From an uncultured Clostridia bacterium (GTDB lineage: Bacteria > Bacillota > Clostridia > Christensenellales > Borkfalkiaceae), in NCBI GenBank assembly GCA_947628555.1, contig CANRAI010000012.1, positions 1 to 18,383 of the forward strand: DNA of 18,383 nt, given 5' to 3'. The notes beneath the pieces are model-generated. The model was not told the DNA's origin and searched no databases. It was given only the letters and a program-made list of their open reading frames with translations. Shown one piece after another: positions 7,496 through 16,146 of this stretch; within the stretch, counting starts at the first letter, position 1, and the number at the start of each line of letters is the position of its first letter. Both the position numbers and the translations under genes were made by a program.

Positions 7496-9718
7496 ATGGT
7501 TAAATTTCTTAAAATTACGGCGGTTATCCTCGCGAGTCTCGCCGTTTTCGCAGGCGCGCTGACTTTGACGTTTTTCGTTTTGACCAAAGACGCAAGATTA
7601 GACGAAAGCAAACTGCTTTCGGTAGATACCGGCATAACCGTTTTCGACTCCGACGGCGAAGAAATAGCCAACGCTTCGGCAACAGGCAAGCGGAAAACCG
7701 TTCCTATCGAAAATTTACGGCAGCACACCGTCCAAGCATTTATAGCCTCCGAGGACAGAACTTTTTACAGTCACAAAGGTCTTAACGGCAAACGCATGCT
7801 GAAAGCGCTGTACAAAAATATCGTCTCCCGCTCATTCAAGGAGGGCGCGTCAACCATAAGCCAACAGCTCGTTAAAAATACTCATCTATCGGGCGACAAA
7901 ACCATTAAAAGAAAACTTAACGAGATACGGCTTACAAAGGCGCTTGAAAAAAGGTATTCAAAGGATGAGATACTTGAAATGTACCTTAACACAATTTATT
8001 TCGGACATAACTGTTTCGGGTTGGAAAGCGCCTCGGAATTTTACTTCGATAAAAGCGCGGAAAACCTTACGCTTGAAGAAAGCGCGGCGCTTGTCGGGCT
8101 TCTCACGTCGCCAAACAACTATTCCCCCTTTAAAAATCCCGATAAATGCCTGAAAAGGCGTAATTTAGTGCTTAAAGCAATGGCGGAATGTGGCTATATC
8201 ACCGAAAATCAGTACGAACAAAGCGCTAAAAAGCAGTTGAACGCCGTAAAAAAATCAGAAAACAATAGAAATTCGGACTATCTTAACGCCGTTTTCGACG
8301 AACTCGAAGATATCGACCTTAATTTCTACAAGTTGACCGAAGGGTGCAAAATTTACACCTATCTCGACGGAGATTTGCAGGATTTTATCGAAAATATAAA
8401 ATATCCGTGCGACAATTCGGTTATTGTAACGACTAACGCGGGCACGGTCAGCGCATATAAAAGCACTATCGGCAACGTCAAAAGGCAGCCGGCGTCCACA
8501 ATCAAGCCTTTTGCCGTATATGCGCCCGCCATAGAAGAAAAACTAGTAAGCCCATACACAAGAATTTTAGACGAAAAAATCGACTTCGACGGCTACTCGC
8601 CCGAAAACCACGACAAAAAATATCACGGTTACGTAACAGTTTCCGACAGCGTGGCAATGAGTTACAACGTGCCGGCAGTCAAAACTTTAAATACTCTTAC
8701 ATTAGAGCGCGCCGAAAAATATCTGAACAAAATGGACATTTGGCTTGGCGAGGGAGAAAAAAACCTTGCTCTTGCCCTCGGCGGTATGGAACACGGACTT
8801 ACTTTAAAACAAATTGCCGATTGCACTTCCACCTTTGCAAATTCGGGAATTTATAAACCGTCGCGCTTTATAAATAAAATAATTTCAAGCGACGGAACGA
8901 CGCTTTACGAAGCGCATACCCCGCCCGTCCGCGTTTTCTCGGAAGGAACTTCCTCCCTTATGAACGACATTCTTATCCAAACTTCCAAAACCGGCACGGC
9001 AAAAAAACTGAAAAGTTTTAACTTCGACATCGCCTCGAAAACGGGCACGTGCGGAAGTGAGTCCGGCAACACCGACGCATATTCAATTAACTGTACAAGC
9101 GAAAACTGTATAGGCGTGTGGCTCGGGGATAAGGATAACAACCGTCTTAAAGTTACAGGAGGAAAAGACTGCTGCGAAGTTTCAAAGCAAATAATTGAAA
9201 AAATATACAAAAATCATACGCCGAAAAACCTTGAAACCGATAAGGGCACGGAAAAAATCGATATCGACGCCGAGGAATATTACGACAATAACAAAGCCGT
9301 CCTTGCAGACAGAATTTCGCCCAAACTTAATATAATTACCGTCAAAACCCTTATGGGAAACGTGCCGAAAGAAACCTCTACAAAATTTACCGACCCGGTA
9401 ATTTTACAGCCCGAGATATCGATAAAAAACAATATAGTTAATATCAATTTATGTCACGCGAAGTACTATTCATATTTAATAAAACGCAGTAAAAACAACG
9501 AAAATACGGTGATTTATGACGGAAAATGGGTACAAATAGTCACCGACGTTCCCGAAAAAGGGGTTTACGAATACACCGTTACGCCTTATTATTTCGACGG
9601 ACAAACAAAGCATTTCGGAAAGGAAATTCTTCTTCCGTCCGTGAAAATAGGCGAAAGCGGTAAAACGCCGCAAATCAAAATCCCCAACATTGCCAACGAC
9701 GAATGGTATAATATGTAG
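7496..9718 (+). CDS. Class A penicillin-binding protein (PBP1a type: transglycosylase plus transpeptidase)
   Basis: A bifunctional peptidoglycan synthase that polymerises glycan strands and crosslinks stem peptides outside the membrane. A single transmembrane anchor lies at about residues 7-29 after a very short cytoplasmic tail. The GT51 transglycosylase follows: catalytic Glu in EDRTFYSH (E86), GASTISQQLVKN (117-128), a KRKLNE block (138-143) and EMYLN (161-165). The transpeptidase has the active serine in STIK (S334, K337), SYN (389-391) and KTG (515-517). A beta-rich, fibronectin-like tail fills about 585-740. Cysteines are frequent near the KTG motif (C519, C533, C538, C559, C560). ATG at 7496 is the only workable start, just before the anchor, but no Shine-Dalgarno sequence precedes it. 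Its transcript ends at the hairpin at 9747. Confidence 0.95.
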   Translation: MVKFLKITAVILASLAVFAGALTLTFFVLTKDARLDESKLLSVDTGITVFDSDGEEIANASATGKRKTVPIENLRQHTVQAFIASEDRTFYSHKGLNGKRMLKALYKNIVSRSFKEGASTISQQLVKNTHLSGDKTIKRKLNEIRLTKALEKRYSKDEILEMYLNTIYFGHNCFGLESASEFYFDKSAENLTLEESAALVGLLTSPNNYSPFKNPDKCLKRRNLVLKAMAECGYITENQYEQSAKKQLNAVKKSENNRNSDYLNAVFDELEDIDLNFYKLTEGCKIYTYLDGDLQDFIENIKYPCDNSVIVTTNAGTVSAYKSTIGNVKRQPASTIKPFAVYAPAIEEKLVSPYTRILDEKIDFDGYSPENHDKKYHGYVTVSDSVAMSYNVPAVKTLNTLTLERAEKYLNKMDIWLGEGEKNLALALGGMEHGLTLKQIADCTSTFANSGIYKPSRFINKIISSDGTTLYEAHTPPVRVFSEGTSSLMNDILIQTSKTGTAKKLKSFNFDIASKTGTCGSESGNTDAYSINCTSENCIGVWLGDKDNNRLKVTGGKDCCEVSKQIIEKIYKNHTPKNLETDKGTEKIDIDAEEYYDNNKAVLADRISPKLNIITVKTLMGNVPKETSTKFTDPVILQPEISIKNNIVNINLCHAKYYSYLIKRSKNNENTVIYDGKWVQIVTDVPEKGVYEYTVTPYYFDGQTKHFGKEILLPSVKIGESGKTPQIKIPNIANDEWYNM

Positions 9719-9746
9719 TCTGATTTGCGCCATAATACTAAAAATC

Positions 9747-9766
9747 GCCCGACAAAAATGTCGGGC
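9747..9766. terminator. Bidirectional intrinsic terminator between PBP and thiI
   Basis: GCCCGACA and TGTCGGGC form a perfect 8-bp stem with a 4-base AAAA loop. On the minus strand a run of five T follows almost at once (complement of 9740-9744), a classical terminator for the car-thiI operon. On the plus strand a run of five T comes 8 bases later (9775-9779), weaker but usable for the PBP transcript. It lies between two converging genes. Confidence 0.85.
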
Positions 9767-9767
9767 A

Positions 9768-9795
9768 ATTCAAATTTTTATACGTGAATTTGAAT
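9768..9795. repeat. AT-rich inverted repeat beside the terminator
   Basis: ATTCAAATT (9768-9776) and AATTTGAAT (9787-9795) are perfect 9-base inverted repeats around a 10-base loop. Being AT-rich, the hairpin is weak. On the thiI transcript it comes just before the strong terminator stem and may help folding or protect the RNA end. I see no other function. Confidence 0.4.
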
Positions 9796-9821
9796 ATTTA
9801 TAGTATAAAATTAAATGGATA

Positions 9822-10976
9822 TCAAAGACGTATAACTTCTAAGGTATTTAACGCCTCGCTTATGAGACCTTCGACATCGAGCTTTGTCTCCTCCACTTCA
9901 ACCTCTCCGAGAGCCGGCTTAATTACGGGGTGTTTAGGCAGAAATACGGTACAGCAATCTTCATACGGCTGTATGGATATTTCATATGCCCCCATAGCTC
10001 TGCTTCGCTCGATAATCTCGTCTTTATCAAAACCGCACAGCGGCCTTAAAACGGGCAGTTTTTCAATGACGCTGTTCGACGAGGTCATTCCCTCTATTGT
10101 CTGGCTTGCCACCTGCCCCAAACTTTCCCCCGTTATCAGCGCTTGCGCACCCGTGTTCAAGGCAATCCGCTCGGCAATGCGCATCATAAACCGCCGAAGA
10201 ATGGTCACCATATATTCTCCGTTGCACTTTTTATGAATTTCTTCCTGAATGTGCGTGACTGAAACAATCGAAAGCCTTGTGCCGCAAGTGTATTGCGAAA
10301 GGACTTTTGCAAGTTCTATGACCTTGTCGCGCGCCTGCAAATTCGTATAAGGATAGCTGTGAAAATGAATACAATCCACGCTCATTCCCCGCTTAGCAAT
10401 CATATGACCCGCAACCGGACTGTCGATTCCGCCCGAAATCAATAATAGTCCCCTGCCCGACGTGCCGACGGGCATGCCGCCCGCGCCCTTAAAAAATTTA
10501 TTGAATACCAAAGTGGTTCCGTTTTCGCGCACGTCGATATTGATTATAAACTGCGGGTTATGCACGTCAACCTTGATATTGCCGTTTACCGAAAGCAGCC
10601 TTCCGCCGATTTCGGAACTGATTTCCATAGAATTCAGCGGAAAAGTCTTGTCGGCGCGGTGCGTTTCGACTTTGAAAGTGCCGCTATTTGAACAAACTTC
10701 CTTTGCCGCATTGAAAATTTCGTCAATGTCTGAGCGGACTTTCAATGCAACGCTTAAAGAATGTATCCCGAAAACTTTAAAAAGCTTTTCAAGAATCGTA
10801 TCTTCGTCCGCCTCTTCGAATCCCTCGATTAGATACCTGCCGCTTTGGCGATGAATTTCGTGCTTCAATCCCTTTAAGGATTTTTCCATGTTTATACCGA
10901 AAACACGCTCGAAGTAGCCTCTGTTTTTGCCCTTCAAATGTATTTCGGAATATCTTACAATTATAACCTTTTCCAT
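9822..10976 (-). CDS. thiI: tRNA 4-thiouridine synthase (ThiI, short form without rhodanese domain)
   Basis: ThiI adenylates U8 of tRNA and exchanges its oxygen for sulfur, making s4U8. The order is a ferredoxin-like segment, a THUMP RNA-binding domain (about 60-165) and a PP-loop ATPase with SGGIDSP (181-187). The tail carries the EDCCTVFLPKHP block typical of ThiI. At 384 residues it lacks the C-terminal rhodanese domain of E. coli ThiI, as does Bacillus ThiI, which takes sulfur directly from the dedicated cysteine desulfurase NifZ. The gene just upstream is such a desulfurase, 2 bases away. No strong ribosome binding site is visible, so it probably relies on translational coupling. The terminator at 9747-9766 follows. 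Confidence 0.96.
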   Translation of the reverse strand: MEKVIIVRYSEIHLKGKNRGYFERVFGINMEKSLKGLKHEIHRQSGRYLIEGFEEADEDTILEKLFKVFGIHSLSVALKVRSDIDEIFNAAKEVCSNSGTFKVETHRADKTFPLNSMEISSEIGGRLLSVNGNIKVDVHNPQFIINIDVRENGTTLVFNKFFKGAGGMPVGTSGRGLLLISGGIDSPVAGHMIAKRGMSVDCIHFHSYPYTNLQARDKVIELAKVLSQYTCGTRLSIVSVTHIQEEIHKKCNGEYMVTILRRFMMRIAERIALNTGAQALITGESLGQVASQTIEGMTSSNSVIEKLPVLRPLCGFDKDEIIERSRAMGAYEISIQPYEDCCTVFLPKHPVIKPALGEVEVEETKLDVEGLISEALNTLEVIRL

Positions 10977-10978
10977 TT

Positions 10979-12106
10979 TTACGCCATAAGTTTTTTTCTT
11001 TTGCCAACAATTTTATTCAGAGTTTCCGCCGTAAATTCAATCTCTTTTTCGGTGTTTTCGGGTGAAAAACTGAATCTGAGTATTCCGTCCGCCGTTGTTT
11101 CGGATATTCCGCAAGCCAAAATCACGCGCGAATATCTCTTTTTCTCATTGGAAGCGCACGCCGACCCCGTGCCGATTATGACGCCGTTGTCGTCTGCTTC
11201 ATGCAGAATTGTTTCCCCCCGCAACCCGTCAACGCCTACCGTAAGAATGTACGGCGAATTGTTTTCGGGCGAAATCCTTTTGAAATTTACCTTGTCCAGC
11301 CTATCCCACAGCAAATCGTTCAATCTCCGAACGGAATCGAAACACTTCCCGATAGCCGAATACCGCTTGACCGCCGCATATTCGAAATCCTTTATGCCGA
11401 AAACGTTTTCCGTGCCGCTTCTTTCGCCGTGTTCCTGCCCGCCGCCGTAAATGTGTGGAGATATAATAAGATTTTTGCGCTTAATTAGCGCGCCCACGCC
11501 CTTTATCCCGCCGATTTTATGCGCGCTGACGGAGTATAAATCGATATTTTTAGTAAGTTTAAACGGTATTTTGCCGAAAGCCTGCACCCCGTCCGAATGA
11601 AAACATACATAGGGATTTTTTGCCTTGACAGCTGCCGAAATTTTTGCGATATCGTTCACCGCGCCCGTTTCGTTGCCGACGTGGATTACCGACACAAGCG
11701 AGGTTTTGTCGTCGATAAGTCTTAAAAGGCTTTCAACGTTGACGCTTCCGTCGCCGTTTAAATCGGCAAAGCGTACTTCGATTCCCCTTCGCTTCAATTC
11801 ATTTACCGCCGAAAACACAGCGGAATGTTCACCAAGTGTGGTAACGACGTTCCCGCGCCTGCCTGCGCCGAATATCGCTTGATTGTCCGCCTCTGTGCCG
11901 CAGGATGTGAAAATCAAATCGTAATTCGAACCGGAAGTCAAAAGCGCAAGAATATTTTTCCTTGCTTCCCGCAACTCTATTTGTATATTATAACCTTCCG
12001 CATACAGCGCGGAAGGATTATAATAAGCCTCGTATAAAAATTTTTCGGCGCGCTTCAAGCACTCTTCGTCCGGCTTGGAAGTCGCGGCATTATCAAGATA
12101 AATCAT
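10979..12106 (-). CDS. Cysteine desulfurase (NifZ/NifS-like, probable sulfur donor to ThiI)
   Basis: A PLP enzyme that takes sulfur from cysteine as a persulfide and releases alanine. It has LDNAATSKP near the start, H94 in GEHSA, D172 and Q175 in SDGVQ, the PLP lysine K197 in SAHK, and the RSGTEN block (229-234). The persulfide cysteine is C317 in GSACAS, on a short loop of the NifS/IscS type rather than SufS. Length 375 residues. Adjacency to a rhodanese-less thiI mirrors the nifZ-thiI pair of B. subtilis, so it is more likely a dedicated partner for s4U than a general iron-sulfur enzyme; this is an inference from context. Its ATG shares one base with the carB-dapF stop (TAATG), with AAGGAA about 13 bases upstream. 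Confidence 0.94.
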   Translation of the reverse strand: MIYLDNAATSKPDEECLKRAEKFLYEAYYNPSALYAEGYNIQIELREARKNILALLTSGSNYDLIFTSCGTEADNQAIFGAGRRGNVVTTLGEHSAVFSAVNELKRRGIEVRFADLNGDGSVNVESLLRLIDDKTSLVSVIHVGNETGAVNDIAKISAAVKAKNPYVCFHSDGVQAFGKIPFKLTKNIDLYSVSAHKIGGIKGVGALIKRKNLIISPHIYGGGQEHGERSGTENVFGIKDFEYAAVKRYSAIGKCFDSVRRLNDLLWDRLDKVNFKRISPENNSPYILTVGVDGLRGETILHEADDNGVIIGTGSACASNEKKRYSRVILACGISETTADGILRFSFSPENTEKEIEFTAETLNKIVGKRKKLMA

Positions 12107-15100
12107 TAAATTTCAATCATTCCTTTGAATGAAAGTTTGACGGGACCGTCTAACTCAACTTCACCGTTTTCCAGACAGTTTACAAACAAATCGCCGCCTT
12201 TTAGTTTTACGGTTATAGGCGCGTTGCGCAGACATCTGCCGTTCTCGACGGCGGCTATGGCAGCCGCGGCTGCCGCAGTGCCGCATGACAGAGTTTCGCC
12301 GTTTCTCTTTTCCCAAACGCGCATTTTAACGGTCAATTCGTTCACAACTCTCACACATTCCACATAGACGCCATTGGGGAAACTCCCCGAATCGTTCAGA
12401 TACTGCCCCAAAGCCTCCAAATTTACGTCGTCAACCTTGTCACAGAATATCACGCAGTGATTATTGCCCACATTCACAAACGTATAATTATTCTCTTTTA
12501 TGAGAGATTTTATATATTCGTCGTCCGTTGCGGGAAAAGCTTTTCCGGCCTCGAATTCGGGCTTTCCGAGATTTACCGAAACCGAGCTTGCCATGCCGTT
12601 AAAAGAACTTACTTTCAAAGCTTTAACTCCGCTGCACGTTTCTACGTCGATATCGTCGGAACTTACAAGCTTGTTGTCATAAAGATATTTAGCCACGCAC
12701 CTTAAAGGATTGGCAGCCATTCCGCCGTCGCTTCCATCGCCGTTAAATACCCTGATTTTTGCGTCGGCAATCCCTGATTTTTCAATCATTACGATTCCGT
12801 CGCCGCCTATTGCGGAATGTCTGTCGCAGAAATTTATCGCAAGCGATTCAGGGCAGGTTACGGCATTGTCCATATTGTTGAAGAAAATATAGTCGTTGCC
12901 GCAACTGTGCATCTTGCAAAATTCGAGTTTCAGCTTTTCCTTTCTTAAATTATTGATATCCACAAGTTCGGTATTGAACTGGTTATACCTGCCCGCTATT
13001 ACGTCCGCAAGCGCGTTAGCCGTGTCAAGCGAGGTCAGAACTGTAATTCCCAGCAAAATCGCATGATGGTGAAGACTTATATAATTGGTTATGGATTCTA
13101 TATCCGTTTTGCCCGTATAAACGACGTAGTCTATCTTCCCCTCGTCCATAAGCTTGAAAATCTCCGAATTGGAAGAAAGTCTTGCCACGTCCGTACATTC
13201 AAGCCCTATGCTTCTAATTACTTTTGCCGTGCCTTTCGTCGCGTACAATTTAAGCCCGAGGTCGGCAAATTTTTTTACGATATTTACGATTTCGAATTTG
13301 TCTTGGTCGTTTATGGTAAAATAAATGCCCGCGGGGTGGGTTTTATCGGGATGCCGCATATTGAAACCGGCGGAAACAAGCCCTTTGAACAGCGCTTCTT
13401 CTATCGTCTTGCCTATACCCAGCACCTCTCCCGTGGATTTCATTTCGGGTCCCAACTGGGAGTTGACGTCGTTCAGCTTCTCAAAAGAGAACACGGGCAC
13501 TTTTACGGCGACGTACGGCGAAGAAGGATATAATCCCGTTCCGTAGCCAAGTTTTTTCAGCTTTGCCCCCACAAGAATTTTAGTGGCAAGGTCAACCATA
13601 GGTACGCCCGTTACCTTTGAAATATACGGAATCGTGCGCGAAGCGCGGGGATTGACTTCTATTACGTAAAGCTGGTTATGATAAATAAGGTATTGAATAT
13701 TTATAAGTCCCTTTGTCTTTAAAGCTATCGCAAGCTTTATTGATATATCCACCACCTTTTTAAGCATTGCGTCGCTGAGATTATAAGGCGGATAAACGGC
13801 AATAGAGTCGCCGCTGTGGACGCCCGCGCGCTCGATATGCTGCATAATTCCGGGAATCAGAACGTCTGTGCCGTCGGAAATGGCGTCAACTTCCAGCTCA
13901 GTCCCCATTAAATATTTGTCGCACAGTACGGGATTTTCAATCTTTTGAGCAAGAATTACGTCCATATATCGCTCAATATCGTTCTGGGTAAAGGCTATTG
14001 TCATATTCTGCCCGCCTATGACGTACGACGGGCGCAGAAGCACGGGATAGCCCAGCGTTTCGGCGGCTTTGACAGCCTCCTGTTTACTCATTACGGTAAG
14101 ACCCTTGGGGCGGGCAATTTCGAACTGCTCCAAAAGCTTGTCGAAGCGTTCCCTGTCCTCAGCGAGATCTACGCTGTCCGCAGGCGTTCCCAAAATCCTG
14201 ACGCCCTTTTTGTCGAGATAGCCGCACAGCTTAATTGCGGTCTGTCCGCCGAAAGTTATAACGACGCCGTAAGGCTTTTCAATATCGATTACGTTCTGGA
14301 CGTCCTCGGGGGTAAGCGCTTCGAAATACAACCTGTCGGCAGTGTCGAAGTCGGTGGATACGGTTTCGGGGTTATTGTTGATTATTATAACCTCATAGCC
14401 CAGCCTTTTAAGCGCCCATACACAGTGCACGGACGAATAATCGAATTCTATTCCCTGCCCTATTCTTATGGGTCCCGACCCTATGACTATTATTCTCTTT
14501 TTATTGCTCCTCGCTACGAAAGGTTTGGCTTCGTCGTGCTCCTTTTCGTCGTAAGTGGAATAAAAATACGGGGTCTGCGCAGCAAATTCCGCGCCGCAGG
14601 TGTCAACCATTTTGAAAACGGCGTTGCGGTGCATAGGCAATTTGTTGCCCGAAAACTTTTCAAGCTCTTTATCTGGATAGCCCAGCTTTTTCCCGCGGAT
14701 ATATTGCGCGCGGGTCAACGTCTTTCCCGTAATTTCCTTTTCGTAATCGGCAAGATTTTTAAGCTTATATAAAAACCACTCGTCTATTTTGGTAATTCTG
14801 TATATTTCGTCGATGGATACTCCGCGTTTTATCGCCTGATACACAACGAAAAGTCTTTCATCGGTAAGGTCGTAAAGGCGTTTTTCAATTTCTTCGTCCG
14901 AAAGCTCCGCCATCTTGGGCATATTCAGCGTGCCCGCGGAAATTTCCGCGCCGCGCACAGCTTTCATAATAGCCATTTCGAAACTTGTGCCTATCGCCAT
15001 AACCTCGCCTGTAGCCTTCATACGCGTTCCGAGGTTACGCTTGGCATATAAAAATTTATCGAAAGGCCATTTCGGAAGCTTAACTACTACGTAGTCCAGC

Positions 15101-16146
15101 GTGGGCTCGAAGCAGGCGTAGGTTTTGCCCGTAACGTCGTTTTTGATTTCGTCGAGGGTATAGCCGAGGGCGATTTTCGTAGCGACTTTGGCAATCGGAT
15201 AGCCCGTAGCCTTGGAAGCGAGCGCCGACGAGCGGGAAACCCTAGGATTAACTTCTATTACGGAATATTGAAAAGAATCGGGGTCGAGCGCGAATTGGCA
15301 ATTACACCCGCCCTCTATTTTCAGCTCGCTTATTATTTTAAGCGAAGCCGTACGGAGCATCTGGTATTCCTTGTCCGAAAGCGTGACGGCGGGCGCAATG
15401 ACTATGGAGTCGCCCGTGTGTATTCCGACGGGGTCGAAATTTTCCATAGAGCAGACAGTCAGCACGTTACCCGCGCTGTCCCTTAATACCTCGAATTCGA
15501 TTTCTTTCCAGCCGCCTATGTATTTTTCTACGAGCACCTGCGTTATGGGCGAAAGCATGAGTCCGTTGTGGGATATAAGGCGAAGTTCCTCTTCGTCCTT
15601 TGCAACTCCACCGCCCGCGCCGCCAAGCGTATATGCGGGGCGCACAATTACGGGATATCCGATTTTTTCCGCTATCGCCACACATTCTTCAACAGAATAT
15701 GCAATATCGGAAGGCACGACGGGCTGGTTTATCTTTTGCATCGTCTCCTTAAAAAGCTCCCTGTCCTCCGCCCTGTCTATGGATTCGAGGTTTACGCCTA
15801 TAAGTTTCACGCCGTATTCGTCGAGGAAACCCGACTTCGCAAGCTGGCAGCCCAGCGTCAGCCCCGTCTGACCGCCGAGCGAGGCAAGCAAGCTGTCGGG
15901 ACGTTCTTTTATGATTATTCTTTTAAGCGTATCCGCCGTAAGCGGTTCCAGATAGATTTCGTCGGCAAGCGCCCTGTCGGTCATTATCGTCGCGGGGTTG
16001 GAATTACATAGTACGACGTTCATGCCCGCGTCTTTTAATACGCGGCACGCCTGCGCGCCCGCGTAGTCAAATTCGGCAGCCTGACCTATTACTATGGGGC
16101 CCGAACCTATTACAAGTACCTTTTTTATATCCTCTCTCTTAGGCAT
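12106..16146 (-). CDS. carB: Fusion of carbamoyl-phosphate synthase large subunit (CarB) with a diaminopimelate epimerase (DapF) domain
   Basis: The 1346-residue ORF has two parts. Residues 1-1071 are a full-length CarB, which makes carbamoyl phosphate with CarA for arginine and pyrimidine synthesis: two ATP-grasp halves (about 1-400 and 550-935, each starting with a GSGPI-x-IGQ block and containing IEVNPR-x-SR), an oligomerisation region between them, and an MGS-type allosteric domain (about 936-1071). Residues 1074-1346 are a DapF-like domain, related to the enzyme converting LL- to meso-diaminopimelate: KMHSCGNDY (1078-1086), DRHSAIGGDG, NGDGSDGGM, GNNH and GETLSCGTA. The first catalytic Cys (usually MCGNG) is Ala1144 in MAANP; the second is kept (C1288). 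The linker is only a few residues. CarB function is secure; epimerase activity is doubtful. ATG at 16146 overlaps carA by 8 bases, with GGGAGG at 16156-16161. Confidence 0.95.
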   Translation of the reverse strand: MPKREDIKKVLVIGSGPIVIGQAAEFDYAGAQACRVLKDAGMNVVLCNSNPATIMTDRALADEIYLEPLTADTLKRIIIKERPDSLLASLGGQTGLTLGCQLAKSGFLDEYGVKLIGVNLESIDRAEDRELFKETMQKINQPVVPSDIAYSVEECVAIAEKIGYPVIVRPAYTLGGAGGGVAKDEEELRLISHNGLMLSPITQVLVEKYIGGWKEIEFEVLRDSAGNVLTVCSMENFDPVGIHTGDSIVIAPAVTLSDKEYQMLRTASLKIISELKIEGGCNCQFALDPDSFQYSVIEVNPRVSRSSALASKATGYPIAKVATKIALGYTLDEIKNDVTGKTYACFEPTLDYVVVKLPKWPFDKFLYAKRNLGTRMKATGEVMAIGTSFEMAIMKAVRGAEISAGTLNMPKMAELSDEEIEKRLYDLTDERLFVVYQAIKRGVSIDEIYRITKIDEWFLYKLKNLADYEKEITGKTLTRAQYIRGKKLGYPDKELEKFSGNKLPMHRNAVFKMVDTCGAEFAAQTPYFYSTYDEKEHDEAKPFVARSNKKRIIVIGSGPIRIGQGIEFDYSSVHCVWALKRLGYEVIIINNNPETVSTDFDTADRLYFEALTPEDVQNVIDIEKPYGVVITFGGQTAIKLCGYLDKKGVRILGTPADSVDLAEDRERFDKLLEQFEIARPKGLTVMSKQEAVKAAETLGYPVLLRPSYVIGGQNMTIAFTQNDIERYMDVILAQKIENPVLCDKYLMGTELEVDAISDGTDVLIPGIMQHIERAGVHSGDSIAVYPPYNLSDAMLKKVVDISIKLAIALKTKGLINIQYLIYHNQLYVIEVNPRASRTIPYISKVTGVPMVDLATKILVGAKLKKLGYGTGLYPSSPYVAVKVPVFSFEKLNDVNSQLGPEMKSTGEVLGIGKTIEEALFKGLVSAGFNMRHPDKTHPAGIYFTINDQDKFEIVNIVKKFADLGLKLYATKGTAKVIRSIGLECTDVARLSSNSEIFKLMDEGKIDYVVYTGKTDIESITNYISLHHHAILLGITVLTSLDTANALADVIAGRYNQFNTELVDINNLRKEKLKLEFCKMHSCGNDYIFFNNMDNAVTCPESLAINFCDRHSAIGGDGIVMIEKSGIADAKIRVFNGDGSDGGMAANPLRCVAKYLYDNKLVSSDDIDVETCSGVKALKVSSFNGMASSVSVNLGKPEFEAGKAFPATDDEYIKSLIKENNYTFVNVGNNHCVIFCDKVDDVNLEALGQYLNDSGSFPNGVYVECVRVVNELTVKMRVWEKRNGETLSCGTAAAAAAIAAVENGRCLRNAPITVKLKGGDLFVNCLENGEVELDGPVKLSFKGMIEI
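12938..12945 (-). promoter_or_regulatory. Ribosome-binding-site-like sequence at the CarB/DapF seam
   Basis: AGAAAGGA lies inside the fused ORF, 4 bases before an in-frame CTG (12931-12933) and 10 bases before a CTC (12925-12927) that aligns with the usual first codon of DapF. No ATG, GTG or TTG is in frame at this spot; the first in-frame ATG is M1079, about 25 bases downstream. It may be a remnant of a separate dapF start, or it may allow rare CTG initiation. Purine-rich Lys/Glu codons can give such a match by chance. Confidence 0.35.

Noticed and set aside
12711..12720. Possibility that MAANP arises from a compensated local frameshift of MCGNG
   Set aside because: Shifting the frame by one gives a stop soon after (TGG CTG CCA ATC CTT TAA), and the flanking residues DGSDGG and LRCVAKYLYD are correct, so codon substitutions explain it better.
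12900..12990. Possibility that the carB-dapF fusion is a sequencing frameshift
   Set aside because: Both parts are in one frame with a sensible short linker and no stop. An indel would shift the frame and would not join two intact ends cleanly. Only a substituted stop codon could mimic it, which reads would show.
13945..14772. 275-codon plus-strand open frame opposite carB
   Set aside because: It lies entirely within the highly conserved second half of CarB on the other strand, has no family features or own ribosome binding site and promoter, and is a by-product of codon usage.
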